From: Thermobifida halotolerans
GTDB lineage: Bacteria; Actinomycetota; Actinomycetes; Streptosporangiales; Streptosporangiaceae
Length of the DNA stretch: 64,000 bases
Reading direction: 5' to 3'
NCBI RefSeq assembly: GCF_003574835.2
Contig: NZ_CP063196.1
Coordinates: 4,154,001 to 4,218,000 of the forward strand
Both the position numbers and the translations under genes were made by a program. The notes under the pieces are model-generated. The model saw only the letters and a list, made by a program, of their open reading frames with translations. It did no database searches and was not told where the DNA came from. Below, piece after piece: positions 16,097 through 24,721 of this stretch (its first letter is position 1; every line of letters begins with the position of its first letter).

Positions 16097-16930
16097 TCAT
16101 CGGCCTCCGGTGAGCAGGTCCTCGGTGATGCGGGCCAGGACGCGGGGAGCCGAGTAGTTCAGGGCGTGTCCTTCTCCCGGGACCTCCACCAGGTGCCCAC
16201 GCGGCAGCAGTTCCGCGGCCAGTGTCGCCCATCGGTACTCGCTGACACGGTCGCGGGTGCCGCGTACCACCACGGCGGGCGCGGACACCCCCGGCAGTTT
16301 GTGCGTGACGGGGTCGTCGAGTGCGTGGCGCAGCGTCTGCCAGAGCCGACGGGGACCGCAGCGCAGGTAGTCGCCGATGACGATCGGGACCAGTCTCGGG
16401 TGTTCGCTCCAGGCGGTCAGCAGCAGTTGCGCCACCTTCTGCAGGACGCCGCGGTTTCCGGCCTCCACCGTGAGGCCGTTGAGCACCAGGGGGCCGGTCG
16501 GTTCGGAGGCGGTGACCGCCAGGTCGACGGCGATCTGGCAGCCGACGGAGTTGGCGACCAGGGGGGCGCCCCAACGGCCGGTGGCGTGCAACCAGTCGGC
16601 CAGCGCGCGCGACAGGCCGGGAATGTCCAGTGCCCGCCTCGGTCCGGGGGTGCGGCCGAAGCCCGGCAGGTCCACGGCGACCACCCGGTGGCGGGGGGCG
16701 AGCGCTTGGGCGAACGGCAGGAAGTAGCGGTGCGAGACGCCCAGACCGTGGACGCACACCACCTCCGGCGCTCCCACCGGTCCCAGGATCGCGGCGTGTA
16801 CGCGGGTCCCGGCCGCGGACGTGAACTCGTGCCCGTCCCATCCTCGGGAACCGGTCACCGTCGACGGGCCGGAACGTCGGAAGTGCTGGCCGTGGGCGTC
16901 GGCGCCGCGATGCTTCTGCTGCTCTCCCAT
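16097..16930 (-). CDS. alpha/beta hydrolase
   Basis: A 277-residue soluble hydrolase. The fold is marked by VCVHGLGVSHRYF (oxyanion region), VVAVDLPGFGRTPG, the nucleophile elbow VANSVGCQIA (Ser in N-S-V-G-C), a late acid region VRGTRDRVSEY, and a catalytic His in VEVPGEGHALNYS. There is no signal peptide. The ATG at 16930 follows AGGACAG with good spacing. The substrate cannot be told; candidates are esters or C-C bond cleavage products. The gene is isolated, with about 720 bp of non-coding DNA upstream. Confidence 0.8.
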   Translation of the reverse strand: MGEQQKHRGADAHGQHFRRSGPSTVTGSRGWDGHEFTSAAGTRVHAAILGPVGAPEVVCVHGLGVSHRYFLPFAQALAPRHRVVAVDLPGFGRTPGPRRALDIPGLSRALADWLHATGRWGAPLVANSVGCQIAVDLAVTASEPTGPLVLNGLTVEAGNRGVLQKVAQLLLTAWSEHPRLVPIVIGDYLRCGPRRLWQTLRHALDDPVTHKLPGVSAPAVVVRGTRDRVSEYRWATLAAELLPRGHLVEVPGEGHALNYSAPRVLARITEDLLTGGR

Positions 16931-17649
16931 GGTCTGTCCTGACGTCCGAGTCCCGGTCCGCGCGAGAACCCGTCCTTCGGCGGAGGGGTACCGGCGTGAC
17001 CGCGTCTTCCCTACCCGTGGCGGGTCCGGGCAAACAGCGGCGGATTCCACCCGGAGGCGGGATCTCCGTTTCTTTTCCGAGGACCTCTCCACAGGGAATG
17101 GTAATTACCGATGGCCGATAACGGCCACGTACTTCACAGCACTGTTCTGAAATGGTAGGGTCGCGGCGCTCCAGGCTCTCAAAGGGCATAGCTCCATATC
17201 TGTGTCGGACAATCCATGAATGACCGGTGGAGCCGCCCCGGGCAGGACACAAACCGTACGTGAGCGGAAACGGTCCCGTCTTTCGGACCTGGGCTCCGTG
17301 GCCACTCCTGCCCTGCTCCACCTGCGAATATCCGACACTTTCCACTTCTTCCGGCGCCGTTCGGCCGATCGTTCCCACGGTTCTTCCGCCGCCACAGGGA
17401 TGTGTCGGTCAGGACTTTCCGAGGTCAACGGACCGTGGTTCGCAGAGCGCCTGACCGGCTTCACCGGCAGGTGAATATCAGGTAGCCTTCTGGACGCCTC
17501 CTCCCCGTTGGCGCATCGGACTCCCCCTGCCCGCCGCCGGATTTCCCCATCGCTCCGCAGGTCCCGTTCCCGTAATTCACGCGGTGGGGTCCGCGCGTCG
17601 GCACCGGATGCCGCCCGGATCGTCGTCACCGGATCGAAGGTTCTCTCCC
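16931..17649. other. long gene-free region before the LCP gene
   Basis: About 720 bp with no credible gene. Short open frames exist (for example 17220-17474 on the plus strand), but they lack a ribosome-binding site and a protein-like composition. Stretches near 17090-17170 and 17280-17420 are AT-richer than the surroundings, as expected for promoters. Confidence 0.4.
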
Positions 17650-19083
17650 TTGGCCCGAAAACGTTCCGCGGGCAGCCGCGCCGTCGGCAGGCGTGGCCGT
17701 TCCCGCGCGCTCCCGCGGCCGTCCGCCGGCCAGTGGGTCGCCTACGTCACGACCGCCCTGGTCATCGCGGCGAGCCTGACCGCCTACGGCGGCTACTACA
17801 GCGTCTCGGGAAGCATCACGACGGCCCACGTCGACACCGACGCCTGGACGGACCGGCCGCCGACCGTCGAGGGCGTCCACAACATCCTGCTGATGGGCGC
17901 GGACGTGCGCACGGGAGACAACGCCGAGTACGGGATGGTCGAGGGCATCCGCCCCGACGTGACGATCATCGCCAGCATCGACGCGGACCGGGGCGCCGTC
18001 ACACTGGTCAACCTGCCCCGTGACCTGATGGTCGACATCCCGGCGTGCGACCCGGCCGGTGACGGGTTCCCGGGCACGTCCGGGACCTTCGACCAGCTCA
18101 ACCACGCGATGATGTACGGGGGCGTGGAGTGCCAGTGGAAGACCGTCGAAGCGCTCACCGGCGTGCACCTGGACCACTTCGTCCTGGTGGACTTCGTCGG
18201 GTTCAGGGAGATCGTCGACGCCGTCGGCGGGGTCCCGATGTGCATTCCGGAGCCGATCGACGACCCGAAGGCCAAGCTCCAACTGGAGGCGGGCGAACAG
18301 GTCCTCGACGGTGAGCAGGCCCTGGGGCTGGCACGCAGCCGGGACAGCACGGAGTTCGGCAGCGACCTCGGCCGGATCGAGACCCAGCAGCGGTTGATGG
18401 GCGCCATCGTGCGCAAGGTGACCGGCGGCGACCTGCTGTCCAGTTCCGCCAACGTGTACGCGTTCCTCAACGCGATCGCCGACGCGATGATGACCGACGA
18501 CGAGCTGACCGTCGACGCGATGGCCGAGCTGGCGTTCGCGGTGCGCACGGTGGACCTGGAGCGGATCTCCTTCGTGACTCCCCCGGTGCGGGACTATCCG
18601 GCGAACCCGGCCAAGGTGGTCCTGGTGGAGGAACCGGCGAACCGGCTGTTCGACGCGGTTGGCGCGGGCGAGGTGCTGCCGGAGGAGGAGTCCGGCGGCG
18701 GGGAGCCCCCGGGCGTGGATCCCGCCGACGTCTCGGTGCGGGTGCGCAACAGCACGGCGGTCGACGGGTTGGCCGCGCGGACCGCAGAGGAGCTGCGGGC
18801 GCTGGGGTTCACCGTGCCGGAGGTCGGCGCTCCGCTCTCGCGCCTTCCGTCGACGACCACGGTCTACCACGGTCCGGGGCGGGAGGACGCGGCCCGGACG
18901 CTCGCCGCCGCACTCACCACCGCCACCGTCGAAGAGGTCCCCGACCTGGGGGATGACCTGGAACTGGTCATCACCGACGACTGGGGCGGGGTGGCGGGCG
19001 GCGACGGCTCCGAGGAGCCCGTCACCGAGGAGCTGGGCGGCACCACCGCGGCGTCGGACGAGGAGGCCGACGCCTGCGGGTGA
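17650..19083 (+). CDS. LytR-CpsA-Psr (LCP) family cell-wall protein
   Basis: A 477-residue type II membrane protein. A basic N-terminus precedes one membrane helix (VAYVTTALVIAASLTAYGGY). The outside part has an LCP domain (about residues 75-290) with VHNILLMGADVR, DVTIIASIDADRGAVTLVNL, PRDLMVDIP and LARSRDSTEFGSDLGRIETQ, including the Arg/Asp residues that bind polyprenyl phosphate. A LytR_C domain follows (SVRVRNSTAVDGLAARTAEE). LCP enzymes attach teichoic acids, arabinogalactan or other glycopolymers to peptidoglycan. The TTG at 17650 is preferred, with GAAGG 9 nt upstream and an ARKR start; GTG 17584 lacks a ribosome-binding site. Confidence 0.88.
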   Translation: MARKRSAGSRAVGRRGRSRALPRPSAGQWVAYVTTALVIAASLTAYGGYYSVSGSITTAHVDTDAWTDRPPTVEGVHNILLMGADVRTGDNAEYGMVEGIRPDVTIIASIDADRGAVTLVNLPRDLMVDIPACDPAGDGFPGTSGTFDQLNHAMMYGGVECQWKTVEALTGVHLDHFVLVDFVGFREIVDAVGGVPMCIPEPIDDPKAKLQLEAGEQVLDGEQALGLARSRDSTEFGSDLGRIETQQRLMGAIVRKVTGGDLLSSSANVYAFLNAIADAMMTDDELTVDAMAELAFAVRTVDLERISFVTPPVRDYPANPAKVVLVEEPANRLFDAVGAGEVLPEEESGGGEPPGVDPADVSVRVRNSTAVDGLAARTAEELRALGFTVPEVGAPLSRLPSTTTVYHGPGREDAARTLAAALTTATVEEVPDLGDDLELVITDDWGGVAGGDGSEEPVTEELGGTTAASDEEADACG

Positions 19084-19088
19084 GGGAT

Positions 19089-19114
19089 GCGGTTCTCCAC
19101 CGGTGGAGAACCGC
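19089..19114 (+). terminator. palindromic terminator after the LCP gene
   Basis: A perfect 26-bp palindrome (half-site GCGGTTCTCCACC) starts 6 bp after the stop codon. It can fold into a stable hairpin. Confidence 0.7.
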
Positions 19115-19447
19115 CCGGGACCGGCCCGTGCCCGTCCCCCTGTCTCCGGCAGGGGGCAGGCTCTGCACCAGCCCCATGGTCCTGAGGACCGACCGGCGCA
19201 TCGGGTGGGGCAGTGCCGCGGCGGCGCCGGCGAGCGGCTTCGACGCCGGTCCCACGGACATCCCGCGGTGGTCCCGGCCGCGCGGGAAGCTGTCCAGGGC
19301 GCGGACCATGTGCACCGGGGAGCCGAAGTCGATCACGGTGCGGGGAGCCGGCGGGTGCACGGGTCTTCCCTCCGCTCGTGTCCGTTCGGCGGGCGGCTGA
19401 CGCGGCCCGCCGCCGGCATCCTGACCGAGGGGCGGCCGCCGGGCTCC
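19115..19447. other. intergenic stretch with no convincing gene
   Basis: A minus-strand open frame covers 19022-19360, but it runs through the palindromic terminator and into the LCP coding region, so it is not accepted. A CCCCCTG/CAGGGGG inverted repeat at about 19136-19156 may end transcription from the SDR side. Confidence 0.35.
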
Positions 19448-20419
19448 TCACCGCCGCCGTCGGTTCACCAACGCGATCGCGGCACCGGCGGCCAGGGCGG
19501 CCACGGCGAGGCGGCGTGCGGCGGTGCGGCGCCTGCCGTGCCAGCCTCCGTGGACATCCCCGTTCCCCGGGGCCGGTTCGAAGAGGTTGCCGCTGCTCGC
19601 GGCGGCCGGTTCGCGGCGCGACAGGTGGCTGCGCTCCACCTGGAAGCCCATGAGCCGCTCGGTCAGCCCCGGAGCGATCTTCGACTGCGTGACGAAACTA
19701 CGGCCGGCCGGTCCCACCACGACCTCGCGGCGCGGCCAGCGCACCAGGTCGAGGATCGTGTGCGCCACCCGCTCCGCGGAGTAGACGGGGGGCATCGCCA
19801 CCGCCTTGCGGCCGGTGTAGTTGGCGGCGTGCTGGAACAGCGGCGTGTCGATGGTGGCGGGCAGCACGGTGCAGACGTGGATCTTCCTGTTGCCCTCCAG
19901 TCGCAGCTCCTGCCGCAGGCTGGCGCTGAGCGCCCGGATGGCGAACTTCGCCATGCCGTAGGCGTGCGTGTAGGGCTGGGCCACCACACCCACGATCGAG
20001 GAGACGTTGACGATCACGCCGCGGCCCTGCTCCCGCAGGTACGGCAGCACCGCTCGGGCGCCGTGGACGTAACCCATCAGGTTGACGTCGATGACGCGGC
20101 GGAAGTCCTCCAGCGGCACGTCGGTGAACGGGCCGAACACGGTGACCGAGGCGTTGTTGACCCACACGTCGATGCGCCCGTGGCGCTCGACCGTCCGCCG
20201 TGCCAGTTCGCGCACCGACTCGTAGTCGGTCACGTCGGTCACCACCGGCAGCGCCTCGGCTCCGGCGGCGCGGCACTCCTCCGCCGCCGCCTCCAGGGCC
20301 TCCCCCCGCCGGGCCGCGAGGACCACCGCGGCTCCCTTCTTCGCGAACATCCGCGCGGTGGCGCGCCCGATGCCGCTCGACGCGCCCGTGACGACCACAA
20401 CCGAATCCCCGGTTCGCAC
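19448..20419 (-). CDS. short-chain dehydrogenase with C-terminal membrane segment
   Basis: A 323-residue NAD(P)-dependent oxidoreductase. The Rossmann motif VTGASSGIGRATA is at the N-terminus. VNNASV and the catalytic Ser-Tyr-Lys set (VNVSSIVG, then YGMAKFAI) follow. After the 250-residue catalytic core comes an unusual extension ending in a hydrophobic stretch (AVAALAAGAAIALVN) and a basic tail RRRR, which may anchor it to the membrane. The ATG at 20419 is the family start. It is divergent from the TetR/MFS pair, and the operator-like repeat lies between them. The substrate is unknown. Confidence 0.85.
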   Translation of the reverse strand: MRTGDSVVVVTGASSGIGRATARMFAKKGAAVVLAARRGEALEAAAEECRAAGAEALPVVTDVTDYESVRELARRTVERHGRIDVWVNNASVTVFGPFTDVPLEDFRRVIDVNLMGYVHGARAVLPYLREQGRGVIVNVSSIVGVVAQPYTHAYGMAKFAIRALSASLRQELRLEGNRKIHVCTVLPATIDTPLFQHAANYTGRKAVAMPPVYSAERVAHTILDLVRWPRREVVVGPAGRSFVTQSKIAPGLTERLMGFQVERSHLSRREPAAASSGNLFEPAPGNGDVHGGWHGRRRTAARRLAVAALAAGAAIALVNRRRR

Positions 20420-20672
20420 GAGAACCGCCCTCCTGCAGGTAGCTGCGGGTGCTGCTGGATCGCGGCACCGCTACCCCCCGCCCCCCGCGGCAAACGACTG
20501 CGGCTCCCGGGGGTACCGGCCGGTGGCCCCACCGAGGCCGCGGTGCGGAGTTGCCCCGGGCGCTTGGCCGGAATACCTCACCTTCCCCTGGCCTTCCAGG
20601 GAGAAGCCTCCACCGCAGAGCCAGACCATCGAACCCCGGTATTGGGCACCTCACACCCGCGCAACCAGATTT

Positions 20673-20718
20673 TTGCATGACTGCACACTTGCACTCACGT
20701 AAGATTGCAGTCGTGCAA
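20673..20718. promoter_or_regulatory. operator-like repeat pair upstream of the TetR gene
   Basis: TTGCATGACTGCA at 20673-20685 and TGCAGTCGTGCAA at 20706-20718 are inverted copies with one mismatch, centres 33 bp apart (about three helical turns). Each is itself a TGCA-N4-TGCA palindrome. The position, 27 bp before the tetR start, fits autorepression by the adjacent TetR protein. Confidence 0.6.
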
Positions 20719-20744
20719 TTTTCTGCTGCTGGAAGACTACCCCC

Positions 20745-21401
20745 ATGACAGGAGCGCCGTATCCGACCGGTGAGACGCTGCGAGCGCGCAAACAGCGGCA
20801 GACCAGAGAGGCCATCCACCGGGCAGCCTTGCGCCGTGCCCTCGAACACGGCATCGAGAACGTGACCGTCGCCGAGGTCAGCGCGGAGGCGAACGTCTCC
20901 ACGCGGACCTTCTTCAACTACTTCCCGACCAAGGAGGACGCGATCCTCGGCCTCCGGGACGTGCGGGAGAGCATCGACGGCGACGCGGCGATGGAGTCGC
21001 TGATGGACCGCGAGCCCACCGGAGACCTGGTGACCGACGTGGCCCACCTGGTGCGCTCGGTGTTCGCCGCGACGCTCAGCGGCAGCACGGTCAAGCGGAT
21101 CCGGGAGGCCATGGTCCGCTACCCGCAGCTCCGCCGCCGCCAGCTCGAACGCGTCTCGCACATCGAGGAGCACCTGGGACGGGTCGTCGCCAGGCACCTC
21201 AGGTCGGACAGCAGGTTCACCGACGGTTCCGTGGACATCGACGACGCGGCCCGCATGATCGTCGTGGTCTGCGCGGGCGCGATGCGTTTCGCCGTCCACA
21301 GCTCCGCCAACGAGGACAGCCCCAGATCCATCGAGGAGAGCGAACTGCAGTTCGACCAGACGGTGGAGTTACTGAGAAAGGTGATACGGAAACTCCAATG
21401 A
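20745..21401 (+). CDS. TetR-family regulator of the adjacent efflux gene
   Basis: A 218-residue repressor. The N-terminal HTH is typical: RQTREAIHRAALRRALEHGI, then VTVAEVSAEANVSTRTFFNY and FPTKEDAI. The C-terminal ligand-binding part is helical. The stop codon overlaps the ATG of the MFS gene (ATGA, 21398-21401), so repressor and pump are translated together. The repeat pair upstream is the likely operator. It should sense the pump substrate, which is unknown. Confidence 0.9.
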   Translation: MTGAPYPTGETLRARKQRQTREAIHRAALRRALEHGIENVTVAEVSAEANVSTRTFFNYFPTKEDAILGLRDVRESIDGDAAMESLMDREPTGDLVTDVAHLVRSVFAATLSGSTVKRIREAMVRYPQLRRRQLERVSHIEEHLGRVVARHLRSDSRFTDGSVDIDDAARMIVVVCAGAMRFAVHSSANEDSPRSIEESELQFDQTVELLRKVIRKLQ

Positions 21402-22939
21402 CCATCACTGCCCCTTCGGAGCCTTCCGAGAAGGGTTCGGCCGCCGGCTCCAGACGCAGCATCGTTTTTGTCTTCCTCGCCCTGATGCTGACGATGCTGC
21501 TGGCATCGCTGAACCAGACGGTGCTGAGCACCGCACTGCCCACCATGGTCGGCGAGCTCAACGGGGTCGACCAGATGCTGTGGGTGATGACGGCCTTCGT
21601 CCTGGCGTCGACGATCATGATGCCGGTCTACGGCAAGCTCGGCGACCTCATCGGCCGCAAGGGCCTGTTCCTCACCGCCATCTCACTGTTCATGGCAGGC
21701 TCCGTGCTCGGCGGCCTCGCCCCCGACATGGGCTGGCTCATCGCGGGCCGGGTGGTGCAGGGGCTGGGCGGCGGCGGCCTCATGATCATGTCCCAGGCCA
21801 TCATCGCCGACGTCATTCCCGCACGGCAGCGCGGCAGGTACATGGGGGCCATCGGCGCGGTGTTCGCCGTCTCCTCCGTCGCCGGGCCACTGCTGGGCGG
21901 CTGGTTCACCGAGGGCATCGGCTGGCGGTGGGCCTTCTGGATCAACATCCCCCTCGGACTGTTGGCCCTGGTCGCCGCGGTCTTCCTGCTGCGCCTGCCG
22001 AAGAGAAGGACCGCGCCACTGCGCGTGGACGCCGCGGGCATGGCGCTCCTCGCCGTCGCGGTCACCTGCCTCATCCTGACCAGCACCTGGGGCGGCAGCC
22101 AGTACGACTGGGGCTCTCCGGTGATCGTCGGTCTCATCGGCGGCACCCTCGTCGCCTCGGTCCTGTTCGTGTTCGTCGAGCGCCGCGCGGCCGAGCCGGT
22201 CATTCCGCTCCAACTGTTCCGCGACCGCAACTTCAACCTGACCACCGTCGCGGGCCTGCTCACCGGTGTGACGATGTTCGGCACCCTCGGTTACATGCCC
22301 ACCTACCTGCAGATGGTCACCGGAGCCGAGGCCACCGTGGCCGGGCTGCTCATGGCGCCCATGATGGGCACCCTGCTGGTCACCTCGATCGCCGTGGGCC
22401 AGTTCGTGAGCCGGACGGGCCGCTACAAGTGGGTTCCCGTCGTCGGCTCCCTGCTCCTCGCGGGTGGGCTGGGGCTGCTGTCGACGATCACCCCGGACAC
22501 CCCGGTCTGGTTCATCTGCGCCCACCTCGCCGTCATCGGCACCGGGCTGGGTACGAGCATGCAACTGCTGGTGCTGATCGTGCAGAACTCCTTTCCCCTG
22601 TCCCAGGTGGGCACGGCCACCGCGGCCAACAACTTCTTCCGCCAGATCGGCGCCTCGCTGGGTTTGGCGATCGTGGGCAGCCTCTTCACCAGCCGCCTCA
22701 TGGACTCCCTGAGCCGACGCATTCCGGCGGGCACCGAGCTTCCCTCCGGAGGCGGCAGGTCGCTCACCCCGGAACTGGTCCACAGCCTTCCCGAGGTCCT
22801 GCGTCATCCCATCATCGACTCTTACAACGCGGCTCTCGTCCCGCTCTTCCTTCTGATGGTCCCCCTGGGACTCATCGCGGCCTTCCTGCTGGTCTTCGTC
22901 AAGGAGAAGCCGCTGGCCACCACCATCGACCGCACATGA
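21398..22939 (+). CDS. MFS drug efflux pump, DHA2 (EmrB/QacA) type
   Basis: A 513-residue transporter with 14 predicted helices, the DHA2 arrangement. It should export toxic compounds by proton antiport. Landmarks are the LNQTVLSTALPTMVGEL motif in helix 1, GKLGDLIGRKGLF (motif A) in loop 2-3, RVVQGLGGGGLM (motif B) in helix 4, and AVSSVAGPLLGGWF (motif C) in helix 5. Translation is coupled to the TetR gene by a 4-bp overlap. The substrate cannot be read from the sequence. Confidence 0.93.
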   Translation: MTITAPSEPSEKGSAAGSRRSIVFVFLALMLTMLLASLNQTVLSTALPTMVGELNGVDQMLWVMTAFVLASTIMMPVYGKLGDLIGRKGLFLTAISLFMAGSVLGGLAPDMGWLIAGRVVQGLGGGGLMIMSQAIIADVIPARQRGRYMGAIGAVFAVSSVAGPLLGGWFTEGIGWRWAFWINIPLGLLALVAAVFLLRLPKRRTAPLRVDAAGMALLAVAVTCLILTSTWGGSQYDWGSPVIVGLIGGTLVASVLFVFVERRAAEPVIPLQLFRDRNFNLTTVAGLLTGVTMFGTLGYMPTYLQMVTGAEATVAGLLMAPMMGTLLVTSIAVGQFVSRTGRYKWVPVVGSLLLAGGLGLLSTITPDTPVWFICAHLAVIGTGLGTSMQLLVLIVQNSFPLSQVGTATAANNFFRQIGASLGLAIVGSLFTSRLMDSLSRRIPAGTELPSGGGRSLTPELVHSLPEVLRHPIIDSYNAALVPLFLLMVPLGLIAAFLLVFVKEKPLATTIDRT

Positions 22940-23087
22940 CGCGGAATCCGCCGGGGCACGGGGCCGGTGCCCGCGTTTGCGCCCACCCCGTCCGGGCAGC
23001 AGATGTGGCAGCCGTTTCGGTCGGACCGCCAGGGGTCCGCACCGGAACGGCCAGCCAGGAACGGACCTTCAGGAGACGGGGGACCGG

Positions 23088-23312
23088 ATGGCGACCTCTC
23101 GGCGGATGCCGCGTCACCGGGCGCGGACGGCGCTGGTGCTGGCCGCGCTGCTCGCGGCGGGGCTGGTGGGTACCGGCTACACCAACATCGCGCTGAGTCT
23201 CCTGCTGGGGCTGCTCTGGTTGTTCCTGGCGTTCCGGCGCAGGCCGCGCAAGCCGCTGCCCCGCCCGGCGCAGCGGCCGCACCAAGAGGACGAACGGGGG
23301 GAGTCCCCGTAG
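23088..23312 (+). CDS. small membrane protein
   Basis: A 74-residue protein. A basic start (MATSRRMPRHRART) precedes two closely spaced hydrophobic helices (ALVLAALLAAGLVGTGYTNI and ALSLLLGLLWLFLAF), and a polar Arg/Pro-rich tail follows. The ATG at 23088 has AGGAGACGGGGG upstream. The open frame could extend further upstream but without membrane-protein character. The function is unknown; it follows the MFS pump after 148 bp. Confidence 0.55.
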   Translation: MATSRRMPRHRARTALVLAALLAAGLVGTGYTNIALSLLLGLLWLFLAFRRRPRKPLPRPAQRPHQEDERGESP

Positions 23313-23346
23313 TCCGCTCTCACCCCTCTTGTCCGCTTTCCCATTC

Positions 23347-23375
23347 TTTACACCTTACTTACAGGCCGTTAGCAT
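23347..23375 (+). promoter_or_regulatory. promoter of the CBM2-esterase gene
   Basis: TTTACA (23347-23352), a 17-bp spacer and TAGCAT (23370-23375) form a good sigma70-type promoter. The same arrangement recurs upstream of the duplicate gene at 24722. Downstream, CACTGAGTGG and CCACTC-AC-AGTG form an imperfect inverted repeat that could be an operator. Confidence 0.6.
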
Positions 23376-23454
23376 TCACACTGAGTGGTTTTTTCTCCAC
23401 TCACAGTGCCTACCGGTCCTGAGGGGGAGGGAAAGCGACCTTGAGGAGTCATGC

Positions 23455-24510
23455 ATGTCCCGTACCTTGGCACGTGCCGCCACAGGCGTGTGCGGAGCGC
23501 TCGCCCTGACGGCGACCTCGATCGTCACCGGTGCGCTGCCCGCGGCGTCGGCGGCCGACGGCTGTTCCGTGGAGTACACCGTCGCCAGTGACTGGGGCAG
23601 CGGGTTCGTCGCCACCGTCACCGTCACCAACGACAGCGGCGGCCCCGCCTCCGGTTGGACCGTCGAGTGGACTCTGCCCCCGGACCACGGGATCACCAAC
23701 GCCTGGAACGCCACGCTGACCCTGGACGGCGCCGGGGTGACCGCGACCGACGCGGGATGGAACGGTTCTCTCCCCACGGGCAGCAGCGCCTCGTTCGGCC
23801 TTCAGGGCACCGGCTCGGGCGCCTCCTCCGTCCCCTCCGACATCGAGTGCTACTTCGGCTCCTCGGGCGACCCCGGTGACCCGGGCGAGGGCGAGCCGGT
23901 CCGGATCATGCCGCTGGGAGACTCCATCACCGGCTCCCCCGGCTGCTGGCGGGCCATGCTGTGGCGCGACCTGACCGACGCCGGATACACCGACATCGAC
24001 TTCGTCGGCTCCCTGCCCGGCGACGGCTGCGGCTTCTCCTACGACGGCGAGCACGAGGGCCACGGCGGCATGCTGGTCACCAACCTGGCCGACAGCGGGC
24101 AACTCTCCGGATGGTTGTCGTCCGCCGATCCCGACGTCGTACTGATGCACTTCGGCACCAACGACGTCTGGAGTTCCCGCCCCACCCAGACGATCCTCGA
24201 CGCCTACAGCACCCTGGTCGACCAGATGCGGGCCCACAACCCGACCGTGACGATCCTGGTAGCGCAGATCATCCCCATGGACTCCGCGCGTAGCTGCGCC
24301 ACCTGCGGACAGGGCGTCCAGGACCTCAACGCCGCGATCCCCGGCTGGGCGGCGAGCGAGAGCACGGCCCAGTCCCCGGTCGTCGTCGTGGACCAGTGGA
24401 CCGGGTTCGACACCGACGTCGACACCTACGACGGCGTGCACCCCAGCGGGTCGGGTGACGCCAAGATCGCGCAGAACTGGATGTCGGCGCTGACCCCGGT
24501 GCTCGACTGA
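23455..24510 (+). CDS. secreted CBM2-linked SGNH esterase, CE3-like
   Basis: A 351-residue secreted protein. It has a signal peptide (MSRTLARAATGVCGALALTA to about AASA), an N-terminal CBM2 (about 37-137, with DWGSGF, WTVEWTL and NAWNATL), a Gly/Asp/Pro linker, and an SGNH hydrolase domain (about 149-351). Catalytic blocks are MPLGDSITGSPG (nucleophile Ser157), HFGTNDVW (block III) and DGVHPSG with Asp326 and His329. This order resembles carbohydrate esterase family 3 acetylxylan esterases, which fits beside a xylanolytic lifestyle; CE3 membership is inferred. The ATG at 23455 has GAGGAG upstream. Its leader and first 30 codons are nearly repeated at 24722. Confidence 0.88.
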   Translation: MSRTLARAATGVCGALALTATSIVTGALPAASAADGCSVEYTVASDWGSGFVATVTVTNDSGGPASGWTVEWTLPPDHGITNAWNATLTLDGAGVTATDAGWNGSLPTGSSASFGLQGTGSGASSVPSDIECYFGSSGDPGDPGEGEPVRIMPLGDSITGSPGCWRAMLWRDLTDAGYTDIDFVGSLPGDGCGFSYDGEHEGHGGMLVTNLADSGQLSGWLSSADPDVVLMHFGTNDVWSSRPTQTILDAYSTLVDQMRAHNPTVTILVAQIIPMDSARSCATCGQGVQDLNAAIPGWAASESTAQSPVVVVDQWTGFDTDVDTYDGVHPSGSGDAKIAQNWMSALTPVLD

Positions 24511-24530
24511 GTCCTCCCCTTCCGAGGGGA

Positions 24531-24566
24531 CGTGTGGGGCACGGCGGTGCGGCCGTGTCCCACACG
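24531..24566 (+). terminator. terminator after the esterase gene
   Basis: A 15-bp stem with one G-T pair (arms 24531-24545 and 24552-24566, CGTGTGGGGCACGGC) closes a 6-nt loop, 21 bp after the stop. Confidence 0.75.
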
Positions 24567-24612
24567 GCTCGCGCAGACCCGACCGCTGACCCGGTCCGGA
24601 GAAATCCGCATC

Positions 24613-24641
24613 TTTACAGACCAATTACGGAAAGTTACTAT
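24613..24641 (+). promoter_or_regulatory. promoter of the CBM2-only gene
   Basis: TTTACA (24613-24618), a 17-bp spacer and TACTAT (24636-24641) mirror the promoter at 23347-23375. The duplicated unit therefore includes its own promoter. Confidence 0.65.
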
Positions 24642-24721
24642 CTGCGGTGAGTGAGGGTGCCTCCACCCAGGGTGCCCACCGCTCCGAAGCCGGAGGGGGG
24701 AACGACCTTGAGGAGTCATCC

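Noticed and set aside
17220-17474. Small plus-strand open frame in the gene-free region before the LCP gene
   Set aside because: No ribosome-binding site, no recognisable segment, and mixed codon composition.
19022-19360. Minus-strand open frame of 112 codons
   Set aside because: It overlaps the 3' end of the LCP gene and spans the palindromic terminator; composition is Arg/Pro-rich noise with no ribosome-binding site.
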